A DNA stretch of 64,000 nucleotides from Sutcliffiella rhizosphaerae (GTDB lineage Bacteria > Bacillota > Bacilli > Bacillales > Bacillaceae_I): positions 1 through 64,000 of the forward strand of contig NZ_CAKJTJ010000015.1 of the NCBI RefSeq assembly GCF_917563925.1, in the 5' to 3' direction. Under the pieces are notes generated by a model. It did no database searches. It was not told the origin of the DNA and was given only the letters and a program-made list of their open reading frames with translations. Positions 16,544 to 24,898 of the stretch are shown piece after piece. The translations under genes were made by a program, and so were the position numbers. Every line of letters starts with the position of its first letter. Position 1 is the first letter of the stretch.

Positions 16544-17116
16544 CTAAACTGCTTTATTCACTAATAAATTATTGGTGTCTGCTTCTACTATTAATTTACC
16601 TAAATGTTTAACGCCACTCCACATTTGTATATTCACTAAAATAAAAATAGAAATAATAAATAGGGGTGATAAGAATGCATCTTCGGTATAATTTTTTATC
16701 GGTTCTATTACCATCATATAAGTTTGTAGAATAATTATTAGAATAGATAAACAGAGAATGGCAACTGTTCTAACTTTTAGTTTTTTACGCAGTTTTTTCA
16801 AGGAACTTATTTGATTGATAGCGGGGAAACTGTCATTGGATGAACCATTCTTATAGATATGCAGATTGCCCCTAGACGCGACATATTCCCAACTTAATTG
16901 TTTATATTCACTTATTGTTAAATCAGATGGCTTCTGTGTGGTAGTATCGACTGCAATCTTGTATGTAATATTCTGCGGCTGTTCTTTTGCAAAGATGGCG
17001 TATAACTTTGTTACTTGTTTTAAAACATATCCTTTTGTTGCTAAATAGGAAAACCACGCTTCCTGTTCTTCAATCTTCCATAATTCTAGCCATAATATTT
17101 TTCTTTTTAGTTTCAT
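16544..17116 (-). CDS. DUF2812 family membrane protein
   Basis: 190-residue protein. The N-terminal half matches the DUF2812 pattern (WLELWKIEEQEAWFSYLATKGY, then a TYKIAVD strand). Two hydrophobic segments follow at about residues 113-133 and 147-165. DUF2812 proteins are often next to PadR regulators, but none is seen here. The gene starts at ATG 17116 behind TTTAGGAG and forms a pair with the next gene. Function unknown. Confidence 0.75.
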   Translation of the reverse strand: MKLKRKILWLELWKIEEQEAWFSYLATKGYVLKQVTKLYAIFAKEQPQNITYKIAVDTTTQKPSDLTISEYKQLSWEYVASRGNLHIYKNGSSNDSFPAINQISSLKKLRKKLKVRTVAILCLSILIIILQTYMMVIEPIKNYTEDAFLSPLFIISIFILVNIQMWSGVKHLGKLIVEADTNNLLVNKAV

Positions 17117-17202
17117 GACTAATAGTCTCCTAAATTCATTATATGATTAACAATATACTGGTTTAATTTAGTTTTCAAGGTGAATAATGGGGATATATAA
17201 AT

Positions 17203-17237
17203 AAAATAAACCTAAAGACATTTATGCCTTTAGGTTT
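17203..17237 (-). terminator. Terminator of yojF-bshB2
   Basis: AAACCTAAAG (17208-17217) and CTTTAGGTTT (17228-17237) form a perfect 10-bp stem followed by ATTTTATTT on the minus strand, about 13 bp after the bshB2 stop. Confidence 0.85.
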
Positions 17238-17250
17238 GTTACTACACTTC

Positions 17251-17916
17251 TTAAACTTCGTATGTCCAGAATGTCTCCCTGTAAAGCCATTCTTCAATTT
17301 CTGGGGCATTTTCTTGTAACTGTTTTTCCATTAACTCCACCCAACCGCTCGTTTGCGACTTGTGTGCTTTTATTGCCTTTAGTTTTTCTTCTGCTACAGA
17401 ACGAATATCAATAATGACATTCGGATGACCAATTAATTCAACACTGTTTTTTAGTATTGCTTTGCCGTATATAGTAGGTCTTTCCTGTTCAGGGAGTCTT
17501 GAAACTGCGATTTTCACTCCATTGCTCATCGCATCGTGATCTGGGTGCACGCCATGTCCCGGATAAAAAGTAATCACTAAGCTTGGCTTTAACTCATGAA
17601 TAACTTTCTCCACTATATCAGCTATGTATTCTTCATCTTCAAATTCTATCGTTTTATCATGAAGACCCAGCATACGCAAATCTTTTATTCCCATGACTTC
17701 ACATGCATTTATTAATTCTTGCTTGCGTACGGCTGGCAAAGTTTCACGGTTTGCAAAAAGTGGGTTTCCTAAATTTCTTCCCATTTGTCCTAAAGTTCCA
17801 CATAAGTAGGTAACTGGTACCCCACTCTGAGTAAACTGCTTTATGGTTCCTGAAGAACTGAAAGCTTCATCATCAGGATGTGGAAACACAACAAGTACAT
17901 GTCTTTCTGGCTCCAT
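17251..17916 (-). CDS. bshB2: Bacillithiol biosynthesis deacetylase BshB2
   Basis: Zinc-dependent LmbE/PIG-L deacetylase of 221 residues that removes acetyl from N-acetylglucosaminyl-malate in bacillithiol synthesis. Metal and catalytic motifs are HPDDE (residues 13-17) and HPDH (about 123-126). It is the B. subtilis YojG orthologue by sequence and by its pairing with yojF, 16 bp upstream. The start follows AGGAGTGAGAGG. Confidence 0.9.
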   Translation of the reverse strand: MEPERHVLVVFPHPDDEAFSSSGTIKQFTQSGVPVTYLCGTLGQMGRNLGNPLFANRETLPAVRKQELINACEVMGIKDLRMLGLHDKTIEFEDEEYIADIVEKVIHELKPSLVITFYPGHGVHPDHDAMSNGVKIAVSRLPEQERPTIYGKAILKNSVELIGHPNVIIDIRSVAEEKLKAIKAHKSQTSGWVELMEKQLQENAPEIEEWLYRETFWTYEV

Positions 17917-17932
17917 TACCTCTCACTCCTAC

Positions 17933-18274
17933 CTAAAATGGATTTTCACTGATCTGTAAGGCAACTGCTAATTTACCCTGAGGATTTAACCCAGCTAAAA
18001 GCAGACGATTTTTTTCATCAACTTCAAAATGAGTTAAACCCTCTGCGTATATCCAGCCATGCTCTAATTTAAGCCCAATACGAAAAGGACCGGCACCAGC
18101 TATTTTAGCACGCTCAAACGATAATGGAACGTTTCGAATAAATGCTCCGACAGTTTGTCCTGTTCCATGATGACCAGCATAAGCACCGTTAGTTGTCTCT
18201 AGATGAACAAACACATTACTGTTCACGAATAGGTTTAATTGATCTTGAACAAGTTTTTGATCAATAAGCTTCAT
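17933..18274 (-). CDS. yojF: YojF family protein (DUF1806)
   Basis: 113-residue cytosolic protein of the DUF1806 family, which is nearly always encoded next to bshB2. Family strings: GAYAGHHGTGQTVGAFIRNVP and GPFRIGLKLEHGWIYAEGLT. Function is not established; a helper role in bacillithiol synthesis is inferred from the operon. It starts at 18274 behind CGGAGG. Confidence 0.88.
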   Translation of the reverse strand: MKLIDQKLVQDQLNLFVNSNVFVHLETTNGAYAGHHGTGQTVGAFIRNVPLSFERAKIAGAGPFRIGLKLEHGWIYAEGLTHFEVDEKNRLLLAGLNPQGKLAVALQISENPF

Positions 18275-18379
18275 TGTGTCCTCCGTTTAAATGATTTCTT
18301 TTATATAGTGTAATACAGTGTTGGTTGGAAAGAAAATGCTTTGCTCAAGTTGGACTATAAAATAACAGAAAAGCCAGAT

Positions 18380-18435
18380 CAAAAAGCATAAAATATCCCC
18401 TATAAATGTTTAGGTTAATTCATTCCTAGGGGATA
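18380..18435 (-). terminator. Terminator of mhqD
   Basis: TATCCCCTA (18394-18402) and TAGGGGATA (18427-18435) form a perfect 9-bp stem with a 24-nt loop; a TTTTATGCTTTTT tail follows on the minus strand. It lies 41 bp after the mhqD stop. Confidence 0.7.
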
Positions 18436-18476
18436 AAAGACTTTTGCAATTTTTTTACAAGTTGCTAGTATTATAG

Positions 18477-19070
18477 TTAAATTTTCTCATACCACTTTCG
18501 CGAAGCCTGTACTTCACTTGCAGTCAATTGATGACCTTGGTATTCCCAGTGTACGGTAACATCCGCTTCTGATGTATTTAGCAACTCACTCAGATCCTCT
18601 GTTTCCTGAGCCGGGCAAATTGGATCATTCTTTCCAGCACCAATAAATACCTTTACACCATTCATATTTGGAAGTTCTATTCCTCTTCGTGGAACCATTG
18701 GATGATAAAGTATCGCAGCTTTCAAGGAATTGGAATAATGAAATAATAAACTTCCTGCTATATTGGCGCCATTTGAATAGCCAACTGCGATAACATTGTT
18801 ACGATCAAATTGGTATTTCTCTGCAGCCTCTGTTAAAAAATCATTCAGTTCTCTCGTCCGAAAAATCAAATCTTCTTCGTCGAATACTCCTTCTTGTAAT
18901 CGGCGGAAGAATCGTGGCATACCATTTTCTAAAACGTTTCCTCTTACACTTAATACAGAAGCATCTTCGTCTAACATTTCTGCTATTGGAAGTAAATCTT
19001 GTTCAGTCCCTCCTGTACCATGCAACAAAAGGAGAACTTTTTCAGAACCTTTTTTAAAAATGTGTTTCAT
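18477..19070 (-). CDS. mhqD: Carboxylesterase/hydrolase MhqD
   Basis: Alpha/beta hydrolase of 197 residues. The nucleophile Ser is in VGYSNGANIA, the oxyanion region is LLLHGTGGTE, the acid Asp is probably in GAGKNDPICP and the His in YQGHQLT. It is close to B. subtilis MhqD (YodD): ENGMPRFFRRLQEGVFDEEDL is almost shared. MhqD belongs to the quinone and aldehyde stress regulon under MhqR. The ATG at 19070 follows AAAGGAGG; a 28-residue upstream extension runs through the operator and is not coding. Confidence 0.9.
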   Translation of the reverse strand: MKHIFKKGSEKVLLLLHGTGGTEQDLLPIAEMLDEDASVLSVRGNVLENGMPRFFRRLQEGVFDEEDLIFRTRELNDFLTEAAEKYQFDRNNVIAVGYSNGANIAGSLLFHYSNSLKAAILYHPMVPRRGIELPNMNGVKVFIGAGKNDPICPAQETEDLSELLNTSEADVTVHWEYQGHQLTASEVQASRKWYEKI

Positions 19071-19102
19071 TGAATTATCCTCCTTTACCTTATATATTAA
19101 TA

Positions 19103-19120
19103 TATCTTGATTTCGAGATA
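19103..19120 (-). promoter_or_regulatory. MhqR-type operator
   Basis: TATCTTGATTTCGAGATA is an imperfect palindrome that matches the known MhqR site (tATCTCgAattCgAGATa). It sits directly after the -10 box, where a repressor would block transcription of mhqD. Confidence 0.75.
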
Positions 19121-19125
19121 ATTTT

Positions 19126-19154
19126 AGTATAGTAGAAAAAAGTAACCCCGTCAA
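19126..19154 (-). promoter_or_regulatory. Sigma-A promoter of mhqD
   Basis: On the minus strand TTGACG (19149-19154) and TATACT (19126-19131) are 17 bp apart. The leader contains the MhqR-type operator. Confidence 0.8.
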
Positions 19155-19226
19155 TTAATCTTCATTAACCTTGATATCACTGAGTGAATAAAGTAAAGTA
19201 TCAACAATTTTAAAGGGGGATATCAT

Positions 19227-19742
19227 GTGATACCTTGGAACAAAATGTTTCCCTTTCCTAAAGATTATATGAAAGATGATTATTTAAAGCAGCCAGATGT
19301 AGAAAAATGGTTATCCCAATCAATGAAAGGTAAACTTCCTCTCAATCATCAAATGTTAAATAATACTGATTTTTTTGCTCAATCGTTTGAAATGTTAAAG
19401 CATGCACAAGGGAAGAAAAAAAGGAAGAAGTCAAATTATGATGACCCAAAAATTTTTGAAACTCATCAAGATATAATTGTTCGTATACCTATACAATCTG
19501 AGGATATATTGAGAAAATTAAAGACATCTCATTCCTGTAACACAGTTTTTTTGGATGATGTGGATGGTAATGGAAAAAAACAATCAATACCTCTTCCATG
19601 TATGGTAAAAGTAAATAGCTCAAAAGCACAATATAAAGACGGGATATTAGAAATCACACTCAAAAAAGAAACGAATATTCCTGTTACGAAACTCCCAATT
19701 GAACGAATAGATAAAAACAAACGAAAAAATAAAGAAGGCTGA
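19227..19742 (+). CDS. Hsp20/alpha-crystallin-like protein
   Basis: 171-residue protein with a lysine-rich middle (about residues 60-70) and a C-terminal beta-sandwich like the alpha-crystallin domain (DIIVRIPIQSEDILRKLK, then YKDGILEITLKKE). The string G-I-L-E-I-T-L-K is the usual end of that domain. Spore-coat and germination Hsp20 relatives exist in Bacillus, but I cannot tell whether this is one. The start is GTG at 19227 behind AAAGGGGG; the ATG two bases earlier runs directly into a stop. Its stop codon lies inside the terminator hairpin. Confidence 0.78.
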   Translation: MIPWNKMFPFPKDYMKDDYLKQPDVEKWLSQSMKGKLPLNHQMLNNTDFFAQSFEMLKHAQGKKKRKKSNYDDPKIFETHQDIIVRIPIQSEDILRKLKTSHSCNTVFLDDVDGNGKKQSIPLPCMVKVNSSKAQYKDGILEITLKKETNIPVTKLPIERIDKNKRKNKEG

Positions 19743-19755
19743 ACATGCCTTCTTT
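19731..19755 (+). terminator. Terminator hairpin, left copy (also direct repeat)
   Basis: AAAGAAGGC-TGAACAT-GCCTTCTTT is a 9-bp stem that includes the Hsp20 stop codon. The same 25 bases recur at 19974-19998. The left copy has lost its T tail to the inserted element. Confidence 0.8.
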
Positions 19756-19973
19756 CAGTGTGTAGACAAAGGTACTTTTCTTATGTTATCGCGATTCCTA
19801 TGTTGATCGTAGTGAAAGACGCGAAGACTCCTGCGGGAGGAAGGGACATGGGAAACCCCGCAGGGCGCAAGCCCGAGGAGGTTCCCGGACCGCCCGCGGA
19901 AAGCGAAGCGTCTGCAACGAAGATCAACAGTTAAATGCAAGTCTACAAATAATTTGGGTTTGTCAACAGTCTG
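19756..19973. repeat. GC-rich intergenic repeat element with terminal inverted repeats
   Basis: This 218-bp stretch has a GC-rich centre (about 19810-19930) in AT-rich DNA. Its ends, CAGTGTGTAGACAAA and TTTGTCAACAGTCTG, are inverted repeats that match at 12 of 15 positions. Inside, TGTTGATCGTAGTGAAAGACGC and GCGTCTGCAACGAAGATCAACA form a second pair of near-inverted arms, so the RNA could fold into a long hairpin. Similar GC-rich repeats occur in many Bacillaceae intergenic regions. It has no open reading frame of note and would be non-autonomous. It is flanked exactly by two copies of a 25-bp sequence. Confidence 0.8.
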
Positions 19974-19998
19974 AAAGAAGGCTGAACATGCCTTCTTT
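19974..19998 (+). terminator. Terminator hairpin, right copy (also direct repeat)
   Basis: Exact second copy of the 25-bp hairpin at 19731-19755, followed by ATTTGATG. It is probably the original downstream part of the Hsp20 terminator. Confidence 0.75.
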
Positions 19999-20046
19999 AT
20001 TTGATGTAAAAGGTTTTGAGAACCAAAGTAATTAATGGGAAATATG

Positions 20047-21159
20047 TTATTTCAATTGATCAATTAGATTTTTTAGGTCCATAGTCCATGGTTCTTCTAA
20101 TGAAGCCCGGTATATTTTAAATGTTACCATTCTGGATTCTGCACCAGATGAATCTTTTTGGAAGTAAAGTTTAACTGTGATTGGTATATATAGTTTTGTA
20201 TCATGGTCATGTGTATCAGGAAAGTCTGACACTCTTTTTATTACTTCAATATCTTCTAATGTTTTAATATTTTCTCTAAAAAGTTCACGATTTTTATCAT
20301 CTAGTATGGAAGCGAGAATAAACCAGTCATGCTGATGAACAGATAGTACTGCAGCATCTACTATTTCAGGTGGAGACAGTTTTTCTGTGTGATCTAACCA
20401 TTCACCTGCCGCTTTTTTAATCATTATAGAGTGTGCATGATCCATTTTCCTAGATTTATGGGTGATACTATCCTGAAAATGAATACAAAAATGGCCAGGA
20501 AAACCATTTTGCAAAGCACCTTGACCGTGAGGCATTCCATGCATGGATCCAGCGTACTTTTCTTCACCTGACAGTATGATTATTGCCCGTCTATCCCAAC
20601 TCCAAGTTCCTTTATAAATCTGTTTCATTATTTTTGTATCTTCATGTGTCAATGGTTGTACATCAGCATGATATGACCCTGCCCGCCTTTGAACCTTGAA
20701 TGTCTTCCCAGTGTCAAGATCCAACACTCTAAAAGTACTGTATTTAGGCAGGACTTTATTTGCTTCATTCCATGTAATTAATGTTCCATAATGTGCTTTA
20801 TATAATTTTTTCATATCTTTTGATAATTGATTTGCTACTTTTGAAGGAAGTATTAAAATGACCTTCTTTTTTTTCAAATCATATATATTCATCTGATGAT
20901 CTATAGCATATTTAGTTTTGCCATCAATTGAAACAAAAACATCTGTTGGTGGAATTGGGTAGGTTATCTTTTCCCACTTCCCTTTCTTAATTGCTTTTAT
21001 TATTATTTTAGGAATCAGCATTTCGGTTCGATAACTAGATTCCAATGATGTTTGAACTTGATAAACATCATCTTGTTTTTGAGCAGCTGGCCCTTTTTCG
21101 CTTACAAAAAATATGGAGATAAAAACAAATAACATTAAATACCAAAATTGCTTTTTCAT
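20047..21159 (-). CDS. Secreted protein of unknown function
   Basis: 370 residues with a signal peptide (hydrophobic core WYLMLFVFISIFFV, likely cut near residue 25). The centre holds the most conserved-looking stretch: FKVQRRAGSYHADVQPLT, WSWDRRAIIIL, SMHGMPHGQGALQNGFPGHF, CIHF and DHAHSIMIKKAAGEW, rich in His and with one Cys. A His-...-Cys-Ile pattern recalls L,D-transpeptidases, but the YkuD signature is not met, so I assign no function. The start at 21159 follows AAGGAGGG. It is divergent from the ZIP transporter gene. Confidence 0.75.
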   Translation of the reverse strand: MKKQFWYLMLFVFISIFFVSEKGPAAQKQDDVYQVQTSLESSYRTEMLIPKIIIKAIKKGKWEKITYPIPPTDVFVSIDGKTKYAIDHQMNIYDLKKKKVILILPSKVANQLSKDMKKLYKAHYGTLITWNEANKVLPKYSTFRVLDLDTGKTFKVQRRAGSYHADVQPLTHEDTKIMKQIYKGTWSWDRRAIIILSGEEKYAGSMHGMPHGQGALQNGFPGHFCIHFQDSITHKSRKMDHAHSIMIKKAAGEWLDHTEKLSPPEIVDAAVLSVHQHDWFILASILDDKNRELFRENIKTLEDIEVIKRVSDFPDTHDHDTKLYIPITVKLYFQKDSSGAESRMVTFKIYRASLEEPWTMDLKNLIDQLK

Positions 21160-21287
21160 ACATACCCTCCTTCAATATTCAAAATGGCTTACCATCTTTA
21201 TTGTGTGAATTAAAGAAATAAAGTATGTTGAATTTTTTTTCGTACACATTAGTAATATACATAACTAATATAAGTAGGGTGAATATT

Positions 21288-22019
21288 GTGTTACAGGCAT
21301 TATTTTGGGGGATGGTTGCTGGTGGGGCACTTCTTATCGGGGCACTTGCTGGATTATTCATTCCTGTTCCAAGGAGAGTAACAGGATATATTATGGCATT
21401 TGGTACTGGAGTTTTGATTGGCGCGGCATCATTTGAATTGCTGGGAAAAATTAAAAAAGAAATTGGATTTAGTTATGTCATATTTGGATTTATAATAGGA
21501 GCGTTAATATTTACATGCTTTGAATTATTAATCAGTAAAAAAGGTGGAAAAGATCGTAAGCTTTCTCGTCAAAAGCTAGAAAATCATTCTGGAATGGCTA
21601 TATTTATAGGTTCTATAATCGATGCTATCCCTGAATCGATCATAATTGGAGTAGGCATTCTTAAATCAAATACAGTTAGCTGGGTTCTTGTACTTGCCAT
21701 ATTTATTAGCAATATTCCAGAAGCATTATCAAGTTCTGTTGGTCTAAAAAAAGACGGATTTTCTCCCAAAAAAATTATTTATCTGTGGACATTTGTGCTT
21801 ATATTAACTTCATTAAGTTCTTTTTTCGGTTATGTTCTATTTAGTAAACTAAATGAATCCTACATGTATCTAGTAAGCGGCCTTGCAGCAGGGGGCATCA
21901 TTGCCATGGTGGCATCAACGATGATGCCAGAAGCCTTTGAAGAAGGAGGACCAATTGTCGGATTACTAACTGCACTCGGACTTCTATGTTCTTATATCTT
22001 ATCGGCTGGAATACTTTAA
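21288..22019 (+). CDS. ZIP family metal transporter
   Basis: Integral membrane protein of 243 residues with about eight hydrophobic segments. ZIP signature segments are seen as GSIIDAIPESIIIG and FISNIPEALSSS. In classical ZIPs these read HNxPEG and HExPQ; here the His residues are replaced by Asp and Ser, so the metal may differ from zinc. The start is GTG at 21288 behind AGGGTGA; the upstream ATG at 21225 would add residues that run through the likely promoter. Confidence 0.78.
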   Translation: MLQALFWGMVAGGALLIGALAGLFIPVPRRVTGYIMAFGTGVLIGAASFELLGKIKKEIGFSYVIFGFIIGALIFTCFELLISKKGGKDRKLSRQKLENHSGMAIFIGSIIDAIPESIIIGVGILKSNTVSWVLVLAIFISNIPEALSSSVGLKKDGFSPKKIIYLWTFVLILTSLSSFFGYVLFSKLNESYMYLVSGLAAGGIIAMVASTMMPEAFEEGGPIVGLLTALGLLCSYILSAGIL

Positions 22020-22273
22020 ATGGGTGTCTTATATCACAAGAATGAGGCGAAAAATAAATATTTGGCTTATGATGACCTTTTTATCCGACTTTCTCATGAT
22101 TTTTTGTCTTCATCCGGATTTTGATTCCTCTTTTTACCGTGCTTCCCCATGATTTAAGACTTTCTCAAGTTTTTTCCTGCATAAATCTCATTACTTTTTT
22201 ATTCGTCTGTATGTAATGTAAAAGAGAATCAAAATAATCAGTTTTACTGACTTTTTGATCCCCCTATTAAATC

Positions 22274-23134
22274 TTATTGTTTAATTGCTCTATCAAAAAA
22301 TTCTTCAAGTGTTAAGTTATGTTCGTACATGTATGCGGCAACTTCATTTCCTACATATCTTAAATGCCAGGGTTCGTATTGATATCCTGTAATTGGCTCG
22401 CCCTCTTCTGGGTAGCGGATGATGAAACCATGTTCGCTTGCATGTTCTTTTACCCATTTACCTTCAGTCGTTTCTCCAAACTCTTCAGTCAAATCAAGTG
22501 CTGCGGAATGGCTGGAAATATCCATGGCCAAGCCAGTTTGATGTTCACTATGACCTGGAACTGCAGATACAGCATTTGTTTTTTCTTCTCCCCATCTTTT
22601 TATGTAGGAGTTATAAATGCTATTTTGGGTTTCATAGGAGCGATATCCAGAAACTGCGAAAATCTCTATCCCGTCTTTTTCAGCAGCTGTAAATAGGCTT
22701 TCCAAGGCTTGCGCTGCTTCCTTACGGAGATACTTTTTTTCATAGTCCCCTTCAAATGAAAAAGGAACGTCCGGAATCGTAAGGTCCTTAGGAATATAGT
22801 CCGTTGGTAATGACTGATTTTTATTAACAAGTACTAATATATTATCTGTATTCTCAATTATTTTTTCATCATTTAAGACAGTAAAAAATGGGTCTGCCAA
22901 TACAAATTGTTCATCATTTGTTTCAGGTAAATCTTGTTCAGGTTCTTCATCTGGTACTTCTTCTACTGGTTGTTCCTCTACATTTTGTTCCTCAGGATCA
23001 TTTACTTCAATCCCTTCCTCCTGAGTCCCATTCGTAAAGTACTCCCAAAATTTCCAATTAATATCTTCTACCGGTTTTGTACAACCAGTTAAAAGCATTA
23101 ATATCATGAAAGCGGAAAAATGTTTCTTTTTCAT
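22274..23134 (-). CDS. yodJ: M15-family D-alanyl-D-alanine carboxypeptidase (YodJ-like)
   Basis: Lipoprotein peptidase of 286 residues that trims peptidoglycan stem peptides outside the membrane. The lipobox is LLTGC (Cys 18). An acidic linker of about residues 40-75, rich in Glu and Pro, leads to a VanY-type domain with SGYRSYETQ, the zinc motif GHSEHQTGLAMDIS and EPWHLRYVG, which supply the His-Asp-His ligands and the catalytic Glu. Location next to deoD and yodL agrees with the B. subtilis yodJ position as I recall it. Confidence 0.88.
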   Translation of the reverse strand: MKKKHFSAFMILMLLTGCTKPVEDINWKFWEYFTNGTQEEGIEVNDPEEQNVEEQPVEEVPDEEPEQDLPETNDEQFVLADPFFTVLNDEKIIENTDNILVLVNKNQSLPTDYIPKDLTIPDVPFSFEGDYEKKYLRKEAAQALESLFTAAEKDGIEIFAVSGYRSYETQNSIYNSYIKRWGEEKTNAVSAVPGHSEHQTGLAMDISSHSAALDLTEEFGETTEGKWVKEHASEHGFIIRYPEEGEPITGYQYEPWHLRYVGNEVAAYMYEHNLTLEEFFDRAIKQ

Positions 23135-23248
23135 TACCTATCACCTTTTTGTTATACTGAAAAAATACAGCCTTATATAAGCTATTTATAAGTTTAACAC
23201 TTATCCGTTTTTTCGTAAAAGATTTTATCAATTTGACTATGCTGTATC

Positions 23249-23641
23249 TTATATGTAAATATGAACTTTCCTAGTTCTAGGTCCATCGAATTCGCAGAAG
23301 AATATTCCTTGCCATGTTCCTAAGATAAGCTTTCCATTTTGCACGATTACTTGCTGTGAACTTCCCATTGTCATAGCCTTTAAATGCGCAGCTGTATTAC
23401 CTTCCCTGTGCTTGTAATTTGGATGTTCCCATGGATATACTTCGTTTAACCTCATGATTACGTCTGAAACAACATCCGGATCTGCGTTTTCATTAATTGT
23501 AATTCCAGCGGTTGTATGTGGGCAGTATATTGTTATTATGCCATCTGATATCCCTGACATTCTTAGCTTTTCCTCTACTTCTTTTGTGATATCTTGCCAT
23601 TCATCCCGGTTAGAAGTATTAATTGTAAGTGTCTTAAACAT
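23249..23641 (-). CDS. YjbQ/UPF0047 family protein
   Basis: 130-residue member of the YjbQ (UPF0047) family. The conserved core reads YCPHTTAGITINENADPDV, then HREGNTAAHLKAMTMGSS and GTWQGIFFCEFDGPR. Members show weak thiamine-phosphate synthase activity but their true role is not settled. The ATG at 23641 follows GAGGAGG; ten upstream residues are not family-like. Monocistronic by appearance. Confidence 0.87.
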   Translation of the reverse strand: MFKTLTINTSNRDEWQDITKEVEEKLRMSGISDGIITIYCPHTTAGITINENADPDVVSDVIMRLNEVYPWEHPNYKHREGNTAAHLKAMTMGSSQQVIVQNGKLILGTWQGIFFCEFDGPRTRKVHIYI

Positions 23642-23731
23642 CAGTATTCCTCCTCGTTGGAAACTATACAAATTCTTTCCCTTTGACCTTTTTCGTAAAC
23701 TTTTTTGCTTTAATCCTAGACTTAAGAACTT

Positions 23732-23768
23732 AATTAAAATAGCCCTTGAGCTGAACTCAAGGACTATT
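23732..23768 (-). terminator. Terminator of deoD
   Basis: Arms AATAGCCCTTGAG (23739-23751) and CTCAAGGACTATT (23756-23768) pair with one weak position, followed by TTAATT on the minus strand, eleven bases after the deoD stop. Confidence 0.75.
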
Positions 23769-23778
23769 TCTAGATCTT

Positions 23779-24483
23779 TTATTTTTTCGTGACAGCTTCC
23801 AAAGCAACTTCCATCATATCACTGAAAGTAGTTTGGCGTTCTTCGGACGTAGTTTCTTCCCCTGTCAGGATGTGGTCACTTACTGTAAGAACAGATAGCG
23901 CTTTACGATCGTATTTCGCAGCTAATGTATAAAGTGCAGCTGATTCCATTTCGATTGCAAGTATCCCGTATTTAGCCCATTTTTCTAGTTCTCCATTATC
24001 GTTGTAGAACATGTCGGCAGTAAACACGTTTCCAACCTTCAAGTTAAGTCCTTTTTCCACTCCAACGTCATATGCTTTTTTCAAAAGTTCAAAATTAGCA
24101 GTTGGTGCATAATCCACTCCACCGAAAGTCAAGCGGTTCATCTGTGAATCTGTTGATGCACTCATTGCAAGGATAACGTCCCGCACCTTAACATCCTTTT
24201 GAATGGCTCCACATGTTCCAACTCGAATTAAATTTTGTACATTGTATTCGTTCATTAACTCATTGATATAAATAGAGATAGATGGAACTCCCATTCCTGT
24301 TCCTTGAACAGAAATGCGTTCACCTTTATATGTCCCGGTAAAGCCGAGCATTCCTCTTACTTCGTTATAACAAACTGCATCCTCTAAAAAAGTTTCCGCA
24401 ATGTATTTTGCACGCAATGGGTCGCCAGGCAACAGTATTGTTTCTGCAATATCCCCTTGTTTTGCTCCAATATGTACACTCAT
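23779..24483 (-). CDS. deoD: Purine-nucleoside phosphorylase DeoD
   Basis: Hexameric (type II) purine-nucleoside phosphorylase of 234 residues, cleaving purine nucleosides with phosphate. Strings seen: [53 protein letters not shown] and the base-binding EMESAALY. The catalytic Asp is in TVSDH. Between yjbQ/yodJ and yodL, as in B. subtilis. A likely promoter lies at 24533-24560. Confidence 0.95.
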   Translation of the reverse strand: MSVHIGAKQGDIAETILLPGDPLRAKYIAETFLEDAVCYNEVRGMLGFTGTYKGERISVQGTGMGVPSISIYINELMNEYNVQNLIRVGTCGAIQKDVKVRDVILAMSASTDSQMNRLTFGGVDYAPTANFELLKKAYDVGVEKGLNLKVGNVFTADMFYNDNGELEKWAKYGILAIEMESAALYTLAAKYDRKALSVLTVSDHILTGEETTSEERQTTFSDMMEVALEAVTKK

Positions 24484-24532
24484 TTTGTTACCTCCTAATA
24501 AAACTTACCGTTGTCATTTTACAACAAAGACT

Positions 24533-24560
24533 ACTATACCATATATTACCCATGTTACAA
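24533..24560 (-). promoter_or_regulatory. Probable deoD promoter
   Basis: On the minus strand TTGTAA (24555-24560), a 16-bp spacer ending in TGG, and TATAGT (24533-24538). The extended -10 TG supports it. Confidence 0.5.
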
Positions 24561-24744
24561 AAGAATCTCTCGCGAAATAACGCATTCTTTTCCTTTTTCA
24601 GCAAAAGCTAATCCTGTAGTGAGCAATTCAAAACCTGAAGGTGATTTTCAAAGGAAAAAATAGATCAAGCAAAGCAGAAAACAGCGCAACCACATACCTC
24701 TAAGCGTAATAAGAAACAAAGTTAAAATATAAGGAGGAATCATA

Positions 24745-24888
24745 ATGGGAAAAAAACATCGTAACCGAATTAATGGGCAAAAAAAGAACAACCACATCCC
24801 TCCAGAAGCTATTGAAGCTGAACAAATTGCACATGAAAAAGAGTATTCACCTAAAGGACGCAAAAATGGCCCAGGAAACCATCAATAA
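24745..24888 (+). CDS. Small basic protein, unknown
   Basis: 47-residue polar protein (starts MGKKHRNRINGQKKNNHIPP, ends KGRKNGPGNHQ), basic at both ends with an acidic middle (EAIEAEQIAHEKE). A strong AAGGAGG lies ten bases before the ATG and a clear terminator follows, so the unit is complete. Composition resembles small Bacillus spore or stress proteins, but I cannot name a family. Confidence 0.75.
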   Translation: MGKKHRNRINGQKKNNHIPPEAIEAEQIAHEKEYSPKGRKNGPGNHQ

Positions 24889-24898
24889 TAACGAAAAG

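Noticed and set aside
19755-19940. 61-codon minus-strand frame in the GC-rich element
   Set aside because: Arg-rich composition arises from the repeat; the element is structured and shows no ribosome site.
22020-22273. Gene or regulatory RNA between the ZIP gene and yodJ
   Set aside because: 254 bp of T-rich DNA with only a weak hairpin (TCAGTAAAACTGA) near 22240; no frame with a start and ribosome site.
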